64,000 nt of DNA from JBMNCQ01 sp049366715. GTDB taxonomy: Bacteria > Bacillota > Peptococcia > Peptococcales > BICA1-8. Position 1 is the stretch's first letter. The number at the start of each line of letters is the position of its first letter. Under the pieces are notes generated by a model. It made no database searches and was not told the DNA's origin. It worked only from the letters and a program-made list of their open reading frames with translations. Made by a program: the position numbers and the translations under genes. Positions 23,126-30,251 of the stretch are shown piece after piece. Where the stretch lies: the NCBI GenBank assembly GCA_049366715.1, contig JBMNCQ010000083.1, forward strand, positions 62,001 to 126,000. Direction: 5' to 3'.

Positions 23126-24070
23126 ATGCGCTTAGTTCAATTTCAAATATTAATGGAATTAAAGAAGCATGGGTCCTTTTGCAAAGCAGCTCAGGCCATG
23201 TATCTCTCACAACCTGCCCTAAGCACAGCCATAAAGAATTTAGAGGTAGAATTGGGCTATTTAATTGTTAAAAGAAGCAATGATGGGATTGAATTTACCG
23301 AACAAGGTGATCTGGTTATGGAAAAAGTTTTTATAATCATGCAAGATATCGCTAGCATAAGAAGTATTAAAGATGATTTTAAATATTATGTAAAAGGGGA
23401 AATAAAATTAGGCGCAGATTCTCGTGCTTGTAGTTCAATTTTAGCTGACACTGTCATTAATATGAAAAAAAAATATCCTCTTTTATCGGTAAATTTAGAT
23501 ATAACTGATCGAATACTATTAATTGACCGAGTTGCGGCCGGTGACCTACAAATTGGCTTGCTCCAAATTAATAGTAAGGACAAAGTTAGCTTTTTATCTG
23601 AATTGCAAAGAAGAAACCTATTTTTTCATAAATTATTTTTTGAAGATAATGTTTTTTTTGTCAGATCAAATCATCCTTTGCTTACGAGAAAAAAGGTCAA
23701 TTTGCGGGATGTATTACAATTCCCTTATGTTACAGCAAAAAGCTATGTTGATGAGTATTTATTAAAAATTATTCATGAGAACCATAATACACACAATATT
23801 AATTATATCAAAGATATTACCGCAATTAATATTTTTCTTGAAAATACTGATTCTATCACAACAATATCGCGCAGGGAAGCTATTGAACGCCAAAACTTTT
23901 TTAGAGATAAATTGGTTCCTTTAGAAGTATCCGATTTTGAATGGAAATGCGAGGTTGGCTGTATTCGAAGTGGAGTAGCGATGTCAAAGGTTGAAGAGGT
24001 TACGATTAAAGAATTGATAAGTATCTGCGAAAGATATAATTTTGGAACTATTAATAGTAAAATGGCTTAA
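23126..24070 (+). CDS. LysR-family transcriptional regulator (second of a tandem pair)
   Basis: ATG 23126 follows AAAAAGGTGAAAG, 13 bases after the previous stop; a longer frame back to 23054 would overlap that gene and lacks a ribosome site. The 314-residue protein shares pattern with its neighbour throughout: SFCKAAQAMYLSQPALSTAIKNLEVELGY, GLLQINSKDK, NVFFVRSNHPLLTRKK, and a DFEWKCEVG ending that mirrors DYKWNCEIG. A tandem duplication with divergence is the simplest reading. The two may form hetero-oligomers or sense two related effectors. Confidence 0.88.
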   Translation: MRLVQFQILMELKKHGSFCKAAQAMYLSQPALSTAIKNLEVELGYLIVKRSNDGIEFTEQGDLVMEKVFIIMQDIASIRSIKDDFKYYVKGEIKLGADSRACSSILADTVINMKKKYPLLSVNLDITDRILLIDRVAAGDLQIGLLQINSKDKVSFLSELQRRNLFFHKLFFEDNVFFVRSNHPLLTRKKVNLRDVLQFPYVTAKSYVDEYLLKIIHENHNTHNINYIKDITAINIFLENTDSITTISRREAIERQNFFRDKLVPLEVSDFEWKCEVGCIRSGVAMSKVEEVTIKELISICERYNFGTINSKMA

Positions 24071-24149
24071 GTCACAGAATTTTGGCAGTGGTATTTACAT
24101 TTTCCCAGAGATTAGAAAAAGCAGTTTATATTAATTAGAGGTGAAAATA

Positions 24150-25190
24150 ATGAGTGGACAGAAACGAAAAGTTGTTGTAACTAGATGTCCCATAGGAGCT
24201 CCATCTGAAATTGCATTGCAAAAAGGCTGGCTCGAGGAAGCAATGAGTCAAGCTGGTGCCGAAGTAATAATATTACAAAGCTTGCCCAAGGAAGAACATA
24301 TTCATCATTTTGATCAAGATTATCCTTTGTGTTTTCGGGAGGGTGGCAACAATCCGTCGATATGGGGGAAATCGCTGGGAATTGAAACAAAACTTATTGG
24401 CATCTCTGCTTGTAATCAGTCCCATGCGATTTTAGTTAGACCGGATAGTGATATTAACGATGTTTTGGATTTAAAGGGGAAGAGACTATCCGTTCCCTGT
24501 TTTGATGTTGATCGCATCGATTTTTGGCAATCAATGGTTAGAAGAGGTTATCAAACCATAATGGAAGGTTACGGTATAAAAGAAGAGGAAGTGAAATTTA
24601 TAAGATTTAGAGCTTTGGAAAAAGAGGATTTTAGAAAAGTATCCAGTGAGGATAATACCCAATGGGTTTACAATAAGCCTAAAGGGACTGTTGCAGCTCA
24701 CCAACAGGAACTGGAAATGCTAGCTGCAGGAGAAGTAGATGCTATATTTGCGCATGGGGCAATGGTTGCTGAAATTGAAGACTTGGGATTAGCAAGGGTA
24801 CTCATTGACATTGCCAGAACTAATCTGCCTAAAGTTAATAATATTTATCCTGTTACAATCACGGTAAAAAAAGAATTTGCTGAAGATAATCCTGACCTTG
24901 TTTTGATTTATCTTAAACAGGTATTACGTGCGGCGGAATGGGCCAAACATAATAAAAATGAGTTATTAGAAATGATTGCCCGGGGCCAATATGGTACAAC
25001 GCCCCAACAAGTATCTAAAACCAGAGAACCTGATTTTAATCTTCGTATGACACCCGGTTTTGATCCAAATCTAGTTGAACTTTTAAAACAGCAAAAAGAA
25101 TTTTTATTAAAAAATGGGTTCATTCAGAATGATTTCGACATTGATGCGTGGATTGATTCTAGCTTCTTTGACAAGGCATTAAAAAGTTAA
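24150..25190 (+). CDS. DszB-like sulfinate desulfinase homologue (periplasmic-binding fold, no signal peptide)
   Basis: ATG 24150 follows AGAGGTGAAA; 346 residues. It has the substrate-binding-protein fold of the NMT1/SsuA type (PIGAPSEIALQKGWLEEA, DLKGKRLSVP, AAGEVDAIFAHGAMVAEI), but no signal peptide or lipobox, and there are no ABC permease or ATPase genes nearby. Compared by eye with Rhodococcus DszB (2'-hydroxybiphenyl-2-sulfinate desulfinase) the catalytic Cys27, His60, Arg70 and Gly-Gly have counterparts: Cys13 in TRCPIG, His53 in HHFDQ and Arg63 in FREGG. His-to-Arg spacing is the same, and the DQ pair between them is kept. The C-terminus (KEFLLKNGFIQ, then IDAWIDSSFFDKAL) also follows DszB. 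It probably hydrolyses a C-sulfinate to sulfite; the substrate is unknown. Confidence 0.65.
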   Translation: MSGQKRKVVVTRCPIGAPSEIALQKGWLEEAMSQAGAEVIILQSLPKEEHIHHFDQDYPLCFREGGNNPSIWGKSLGIETKLIGISACNQSHAILVRPDSDINDVLDLKGKRLSVPCFDVDRIDFWQSMVRRGYQTIMEGYGIKEEEVKFIRFRALEKEDFRKVSSEDNTQWVYNKPKGTVAAHQQELEMLAAGEVDAIFAHGAMVAEIEDLGLARVLIDIARTNLPKVNNIYPVTITVKKEFAEDNPDLVLIYLKQVLRAAEWAKHNKNELLEMIARGQYGTTPQQVSKTREPDFNLRMTPGFDPNLVELLKQQKEFLLKNGFIQNDFDIDAWIDSSFFDKALKS

Positions 25191-25476
25191 ATATTTTAAA
25201 TTGGCTAGTTATGTAGCCGCGTACCGTCTTTGTGAGGGACAGAATTTTGTAGGTACAGTCACTGTTTTGCTATGGAATGGTATTGAAATATTTTAGAAAA
25301 ACACTCTGAAAAAATTTGTCAATATTTATATGAGCAAGGTTTGGATAAGATTCTAGTAACATATAGAAGCTTTTTGGCCAAAAGACAGTTGATGAGTTTT
25401 AAATTTAATATACTGTTCTAATGTATTGAATTGGTGCTAAAATTAGGAAAACAAAGAAATTCAAATAAGAACGAGG
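25191..25476. other. Gene-free AT-rich stretch
   Basis: No convincing coding frame, promoter or RNA was seen. A short open stretch around 25328-25420 lacks a start and ribosome site. Confidence 0.5.
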
Positions 25477-25512
25477 AAGGCTCAATAGCGTATTAACGCG
25501 TATTGAGCCTTT
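25477..25512 (+). terminator. Inverted repeat resembling a terminator
   Basis: AAGGCTCAATA pairs with TATTGAGCCTT (11 bp) around a 13-base loop that itself has GCG/CGC pairing. The trailing T run is short. It could end the desulfinase transcript or be part of the adjacent insertion remnant. Confidence 0.5.
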
Positions 25513-25516
25513 ACAG

Positions 25517-25632
25517 TATGGTTTTACACGTGGTCCCGAGTACTACAAAGGGGGATGATGCTTAACGATAACACGATATCCAAGCTTAATGAGATGGGAC
25601 TCGGTATCAGGGTACAGACATTAACGAAGCAG
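25517..25632 (+). mobile_element. IS21-type remnant: istA tail overlapping istB start
   Basis: A frame ending YGFTRGPEYYKGG-stop (25517-25558) overlaps an ATG (25555 or 25558) whose product begins MMLNDNTISKLNEMGLG. That N-terminus has the KLxEMxLG pattern of IstB helper ATPases, and the overlapping stop/start is the usual istA-istB junction. After about 24 residues the frame becomes unrelated and stops at about 25710, so only a scar remains. Confidence 0.45.
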
Positions 25633-25675
25633 TCACCCTGCACCTGCCGGAAGGGCTCCGGCAGGTGCAGGGTGA
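25633..25675. repeat. 19-bp perfect inverted repeat
   Basis: TCACCCTGCACCTGCCGGA (25633-25651) and its exact reverse complement (25657-25675) flank the loop AGGGC. It is GC-rich in AT-rich surroundings and directly abuts the IS21-like remnant. No T tract follows. It may be an extragenic palindrome or the trace of another mobile element. Confidence 0.8.
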
Positions 25676-25847
25676 TGCAGCAGAAACAGAAAACTACGAT
25701 AAACTATACACTATGATCGATAAACTTTACCAGCCACTAGCCGTTGCAGGTCATCTCTGACTTTATCGCAAAACCCTGTTTGCATATTCATTTTCGAAAT
25801 TTTGACGAAGAAATGAAAGAAAAAGCAGGAGATTTGCCGATATTTGT

Positions 25848-25881
25848 AAAATTCTTATACCCAGGAGTATGAGAATTTTTT
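25848..25881 (+). terminator. Terminator-like hairpin immediately before comM
   Basis: AAAATTCTTATAC pairs with GTATGAGAATTTT (one wobble) and is followed by a T run, 15 bases before the comM start. A terminator inside the leader suggests attenuation or read-in control of comM. Confidence 0.75.
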
Positions 25882-25896
25882 TATTGGGGAGATTTT

Positions 25897-27426
25897 ATGT
25901 TAGCAAAGGTAAAAAGCTGCAGCCTGACAGGCTTAGCGGTATCTGATGTTGAAATTGAGGTTGATGCTGCCGGGGGGCTGCCGGCCTGGGATATTGTCGG
26001 TCTGCCCGATACCGCTGTTAAAGAGAGCAAAGAAAGGGTCAGAACAGCAATTAAAAACTCCGGGTTCGATTTTCCGCCCCGCAGAATCGTTGTTAATCTG
26101 GCTCCGGCAGATATAAAAAAGGAAGGACCGAGCTTTGACCTGCCCATTGCTCTTGCTATCCTGGCCGCCACCAATCAAATTAATATTCTTAACTTAAACA
26201 GTTTTGTAACTGTCGGTGAACTGGGATTAGACGGGCGATTGCGCAAGGTAAACGGGGTACTGCCTATTTCCTTAGAGAAAAAGACAGCAGATTTAAAATT
26301 AATTGTCCCTTTCGAAAACGGCCTGGAGGGGTCTATTGGCGGCACACGTACCTATAGTTTTAAAAGTCTTAAAGAGGTAGTGGAATTTCTGCAAAGCCCT
26401 GAGCAATATCTTCCCGTAGAATGTCCCAACCTGGCAGAATTATTTAGCGAGGACGCCGTGCTTAATTATGATTTCAAAAATGTTAAAGCTCAGGGGGAAG
26501 CCAAAAGGGCTTTAGAAATTGCGGCGGCAGGAAATCATAATGTAATTATGGTCGGCTCGCCAGGCTCGGGCAAAACAATGCTGGCCCGGTGTTTGGCGGG
26601 AATCCTGCCTTCCTTAACATATCAGGAATGTCTGGATATTACGAAAATCTATAGTGTTGCGGGGCTCTTGCCCGGAAGCCAGCCGATTATCAGTCAGAGG
26701 CCCTTTCGTTCCCCCCATCATAGCGCTTCCCAGGCCAGTGTTATAGGTGGCGGCAGAATACCGGCGCCGGGTGAGGTAAGTCTAAGCAATTACGGGGTTT
26801 TGTTCATGGATGAACTGCCGGAATTTAATAAAGATGTTTTGGAGGCCCTGCGTCAGCCCTTAGAGGAAGGGATTGTAACAATTTCCAGGGTAGCGGCTCA
26901 GCTTAGTTATCCTGCAAATTTTTTATTAATAGCTGCGATGAATCCCTGTCCCTGTGGATTTTATGGTGATCTAAGCAAAGAATGTACTTGTACATCTTTT
27001 CAGGTTCAAAAATACCGCAATAAAGTATCCGGTCCGCTCTTGGATCGAATTGATATTCAGTTGGAAATCCCCAGGTTAGCCTTCAATGAACTGCAGGCCG
27101 AAGGTGAAGCAGAAAGCAGCATTTCCATCAGGGAAAGGGTGGAAAGGGCTCGTTTGATACAAAGGCAACGGTTTCTCAAGTCTGGATATCTTACAAACTC
27201 TGAAATGCAAACGCAAGACTTAAAAAGATACTGCAGACTGGATAAAGAGGGCAAGCTGTTGTTGAAAGAAGCCTTTAATCGGCTGGCACTTAGCGCCAGG
27301 GCCCATGACAGAATATTAAAAGTTGCCAGGACTATTGCGGATTTGGAAGAAGAAGAGTTTATTTTAGCTTCTCATCTGGCTGAGGCGATCCAATACAGGG
27401 CTTTAGATAGAAAGGTTTGGGATTAG
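25897..27426 (+). CDS. comM: ComM/YifB-family Mg-chelatase-like AAA+ ATPase
   Basis: A 509-residue protein with the N-terminal Lon-like ChlI domain (DVEIEVDAAGGLPAWDIVGLPDTAVKE), a AAA+ core with Walker A GSPGSGKT, RPFRSPHHSAS, GEVSLSNYGVLFMDELPEF and AAMNPCPCGFYGD, and a C-terminal ChlI-type domain (RAHDRILKVARTIADLE). Family members aid natural transformation by branch migration of incoming DNA. DprA, another transformation protein, is 1.7 kb downstream. The Cys cluster NPCPCG/CTC is usual for the family. GGGGAGATTTT precedes the ATG. Confidence 0.92.
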   Translation: MLAKVKSCSLTGLAVSDVEIEVDAAGGLPAWDIVGLPDTAVKESKERVRTAIKNSGFDFPPRRIVVNLAPADIKKEGPSFDLPIALAILAATNQINILNLNSFVTVGELGLDGRLRKVNGVLPISLEKKTADLKLIVPFENGLEGSIGGTRTYSFKSLKEVVEFLQSPEQYLPVECPNLAELFSEDAVLNYDFKNVKAQGEAKRALEIAAAGNHNVIMVGSPGSGKTMLARCLAGILPSLTYQECLDITKIYSVAGLLPGSQPIISQRPFRSPHHSASQASVIGGGRIPAPGEVSLSNYGVLFMDELPEFNKDVLEALRQPLEEGIVTISRVAAQLSYPANFLLIAAMNPCPCGFYGDLSKECTCTSFQVQKYRNKVSGPLLDRIDIQLEIPRLAFNELQAEGEAESSISIRERVERARLIQRQRFLKSGYLTNSEMQTQDLKRYCRLDKEGKLLLKEAFNRLALSARAHDRILKVARTIADLEEEEFILASHLAEAIQYRALDRKVWD

Positions 27427-27473
27427 TACCGGACATTAGCAGAAAGTAAAGTATATTTATAATTATTTACAAT

Positions 27474-27499
27474 AAAGCCTTTAATTTCATAAAGGCTTT
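27474..27499 (+). terminator. Rho-independent terminator of comM
   Basis: AAAGCCTTTA and TAAAGGCTTT form a perfect 10-bp stem around ATTTCA, followed by a short T-rich stretch. Confidence 0.85.
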
Positions 27500-27563
27500 T
27501 CCTTTCTTATGTGGAATTAGACTTAGTAGTTTTTTATATTTTAGGATAAAGGAGCGGAAAGCT

Positions 27564-27806
27564 GTGTTGATTAAACTAATCTATGAGGATGAACAGCTTG
27601 AGGCAATCAAAGCGCAAATCAAGCAATTGGAGACGAATCAGTTATATTTTTTAGAAGAGTTTATCCGGAGAGAAAAAAAGCATAGAAAGCAAAGGGTTTT
27701 TGAAGAATGGAAGGAAACACTGGAAGCAACAATTGAAGAGAATACCGATGAAGAGAATACCGATAAAGAAAATATCGATAAAGAAAATATCGATAAAGAA
27801 CAATAA
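27564..27806 (+). CDS. Small coiled-coil protein with acidic repeat tail
   Basis: An 80-residue protein from GTG 27564 (AAAGGAGCGG upstream). Residues 1-55 are charged and helical (EDEQLEAIKAQIKQLE), a probable short coiled coil. The C-terminal ~25 residues are tandem units of ENTDE/ENTDK/ENIDK encoded by near-identical 15-base repeats (about 27736-27800), likely to vary in number by slippage. No known family recognised. It lies alone between two terminators. Confidence 0.65.
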   Translation: MLIKLIYEDEQLEAIKAQIKQLETNQLYFLEEFIRREKKHRKQRVFEEWKETLEATIEENTDEENTDKENIDKENIDKEQ

Positions 27807-27883
27807 GGTACATATTGGCAATTTGACCAATTCGTTCCTCTGTTTTATAATAAAAGAAAAATTATAAAAAAGGGGAAGTCCAT

Positions 27884-28567
27884 ATGAAAATAACCTTTCA
27901 CGGTCATTCGTGCTTTTCTATTGAAAATAGTGAATACAAAGTTATTATTGATCCTTTTTTATCCGGCAATCCTCTTGCCAAGATCAAGGCAGAGGATATT
28001 GATGTCAATGCCATACTTTTAACCCATGGTCATAGTGACCACTTAGGTGATGCTTTAGCCATTGCGGAGGGATCACAGGCGACAATAATTGCTCCTTTTG
28101 AGCTTGCTATGTATTGTCAAAACAAGGGGGCTAAAGTGCATCCCATGCATATCGGCGGGTCGTATCAATTTGCATTCGGTAAGGTAAAATTAACTCCGGC
28201 CTGGCATGGTTCCGCTGTGTTTGATGATGATAGGATTATTTATACCGGTAACCCCTGTGGTTATCTTTTAACCATGCATGGAAAAACACTTTATCATGCC
28301 GGGGATACCGGTCTGTTTGGTGACATGGAACTTATCGGGAGATTAAACGTATTAGAGGCGGCTCTTTTGCCCATAGGAGACAATTTTGTGATGGGAACGG
28401 ATGATGCCGTTGAAGCAGTGAAAATGTTAAAACCTAAGCTTGTCATTCCGATGCATTTTAATACTTTTGATTTGGTAAAGCAGGATCCCGGTATCTTTAA
28501 GGAGAAAGTTACCCAGGCAGGTTATAAGTGTGAAATATTAGCAAGTGAAGAATCTCTCAATATTTAA
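27884..28567 (+). CDS. UPF0173-type metal-dependent hydrolase (metallo-beta-lactamase fold)
   Basis: A 227-residue YtkL-like protein. Metal-ligand motifs are FHGHSCF near the start, THGHSDHLGDA (HxHxDH), YHAGDTGLFGDM and IPMHFNTF, in family order. The cellular substrate of this family is not established. AAAAGGGGAAG precedes the ATG. A terminator follows directly. Confidence 0.9.
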   Translation: MKITFHGHSCFSIENSEYKVIIDPFLSGNPLAKIKAEDIDVNAILLTHGHSDHLGDALAIAEGSQATIIAPFELAMYCQNKGAKVHPMHIGGSYQFAFGKVKLTPAWHGSAVFDDDRIIYTGNPCGYLLTMHGKTLYHAGDTGLFGDMELIGRLNVLEAALLPIGDNFVMGTDDAVEAVKMLKPKLVIPMHFNTFDLVKQDPGIFKEKVTQAGYKCEILASEESLNI

Positions 28568-28598
28568 TAACACAAGCTTAATTGTTTGTGTTATTTTT
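28567..28598 (+). terminator. Rho-independent terminator of the UPF0173 gene
   Basis: ATAACACAA pairs with TTTGTGTTAT around GCTTAATTG, followed by TTTTT. Confidence 0.82.
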
Positions 28599-28666
28599 GA
28601 GGATAATGGTATATAATATTATCACATAATATTCTGACAATGCATATCGTTAAAGGAGGTGGTTTT

Positions 28667-28819
28667 ATTACTACCCAATGTTCAATATGTAAGTTAGAAA
28701 TCTATGAATTTGCTGAAAAGTATGTCAGCTATGGTGTTGTTGAAAAAAGTTTTTCATGTCGGGAATGTGATTATGTAGATGCCAGTAACATCTACCGCTG
28801 CCTGGAGTGTGAAAACTAA
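28667..28819 (+). CDS. Small triple-CxxC zinc-ribbon-like protein with a probable ATT start
   Basis: A 50-residue frame with three CxxC pairs (CSIC, CREC, CLEC) and a compact, protein-like composition (KLEIYEFAEKYVSYGVV). AAAGGAGGT (28652-28660) is an excellent ribosome site 6 bases before ATT 28667, with no ATG, GTG or TTG at a suitable distance. An in-frame ATG at 28640 lies upstream of that site and would make an ~59-residue product. ATT initiation is rare (infC is the known case). A TATAAT (28610-28615) upstream could be its -10. Zinc binding is inferred from the Cys pairs. Confidence 0.6.
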   Translation: MTTQCSICKLEIYEFAEKYVSYGVVEKSFSCRECDYVDASNIYRCLECEN

Positions 28820-29144
28820 TAAATGATTTGCGTAGGGGAATATTTTCTCCTGCGTATTTTTTTTGTTTGTTAAAAATTGAACTTTTTTATGTACATTTGG
28901 AAATAATGAGATTAGAATGTAATTTTAGAGGGAATGTATAAAATATTAGTAAAAGTTATCCGGTCAAACTTGATCATCAATAATATGGACAAATTTCTTT
29001 TGCGTGGATAAGTGTACAGTTCCAGATTTATTCCCGGTGTTTATGCCTGTATACCAATAACAAAACTTTGTTACCAGGTTTTAGCAGGAAAAATTGCTCA
29101 CATAAAGAACTGCTATATATTACTTAAAATATGCAGGAGTTATT
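28820..29144. other. Intergenic region before dprA
   Basis: Holds a weak GC hairpin followed by eight T (28835-28865, likely terminator of the small Cys protein) and AT-rich sequence. No clear promoter or further gene was seen. Confidence 0.45.
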
Positions 29145-30251
29145 ATGAGAGAATTAGTGTATTGGGTTATATTGCAAAAAATTTGGGGAATAAAAGGGAA
29201 TAATACCCTGCTTAATTTAATAAAAAATATTAGCGGCAGGGATTTTTGGGCGTTAACCCCGCAGGAAATGAAAAGATACTTTCCAATAATTTCCCAGGAA
29301 ATGGCAAACAAATTTTATGCCGGGAAAAATGAATTAAATTTAACAGAAGAATATAACATAATAAATAAACATAATGTAAAAATAGTTAGCTATTGCTGCC
29401 GCGATTACCCGCAGCGCCTGAAACTGATCAGTAGCCCTCCTCCCTTACTTTATGTAAAGGGTACTTTAACAGATAAAGGATTGTCCATAGCAGTTGTGGG
29501 TGCAAGAAAAGCTTCGCCGTATGGGAGAAAGGCTGCACTCCATATAGCAACTCAGTTAAGCCTGAACGGAATTCAAGTAATCAGCGGGTTAGCAAGGGGG
29601 GTAGATACTGCCGGCCATGAAGGTGGCTTAAAGGGTAGCGGAGGTACCATTGCGGTACTGGGAAATTCTCTCGATATTATATACCCCAAAGATAACAGCG
29701 GTCTCTACAAGAAAATTTTAACTGACGGGAACAGTGCAGTAATATCCGAATATCCCGTAAGTACCCCGCCTTTAAAATTTAACTTTCCCGTCCGTAACCG
29801 AATAATAAGCGGATTGGCCGACGGGGTGGTAGTCATAGAGGCCGGGGAAAAAAGCGGATCTTTAATAACTGCCGAATTTGCCTTGGAACAGGGGAAGGAC
29901 GTATTTGTTGTTCCGGGACCTATTGATAATTTGCAGTATAAAGGTTCCCATAAATTAATAAAAGATGGCGCTAAATTGGTAGACGATGTCCAAGATATTG
30001 TTGAGGAGTTTGGACAGCTGCAAATTTTTAAAGAGGTTAAAAAAAGCTCTGAACCTGACCTAAGTGAAAATGAGGGTGTCATATTCAAATTATTAAGCAG
30101 TAACCCGGTTTCTTTGGAGGAACTTCAGCAGAGCTGTTCTCTGTCAATTAAAGAAATTCTAACTATTTTAAGTATCCTAGAAATAAAGGGTTTGGTAAAA
30201 CAAACTTCAGGAAGAAAATTTATCAGTTTATATTGGGGTGATTATTCTTGA
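29145..30251 (+). CDS. dprA: DNA processing protein DprA
   Basis: A 368-residue protein that loads RecA on incoming single-stranded DNA during transformation. The Rossmann-type core shows VVGARKASPYGR, ISGLARGVDTAGHEGGL, TIAVLGNSLDIIYP and FPVRNRIISGLADGVVVIEA. A winged-helix-like DprA C-terminal domain follows (LSSNPVSLEELQ). CAGGAG precedes the ATG. Its TGA overlaps the TTG start of topA, indicating a translationally coupled pair as in many Firmicutes. Confidence 0.93.
   Translation: MRELVYWVILQKIWGIKGNNTLLNLIKNISGRDFWALTPQEMKRYFPIISQEMANKFYAGKNELNLTEEYNIINKHNVKIVSYCCRDYPQRLKLISSPPPLLYVKGTLTDKGLSIAVVGARKASPYGRKAALHIATQLSLNGIQVISGLARGVDTAGHEGGLKGSGGTIAVLGNSLDIIYPKDNSGLYKKILTDGNSAVISEYPVSTPPLKFNFPVRNRIISGLADGVVVIEAGEKSGSLITAEFALEQGKDVFVVPGPIDNLQYKGSHKLIKDGAKLVDDVQDIVEEFGQLQIFKEVKKSSEPDLSENEGVIFKLLSSNPVSLEELQQSCSLSIKEILTILSILEIKGLVKQTSGRKFISLYWGDYS

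Noticed and set aside
24150..25190. Annotation as an ABC transporter substrate-binding protein
   Set aside because: No signal peptide or lipobox is present and no permease or ATPase gene is nearby. The Cys/His/Arg pattern favours a DszB-like enzyme, though the binding-protein fold is shared.
27736..27800. CRISPR-like or intergenic tandem repeat
   Set aside because: The 15-base units are contiguous without spacers and lie in frame inside a small gene.
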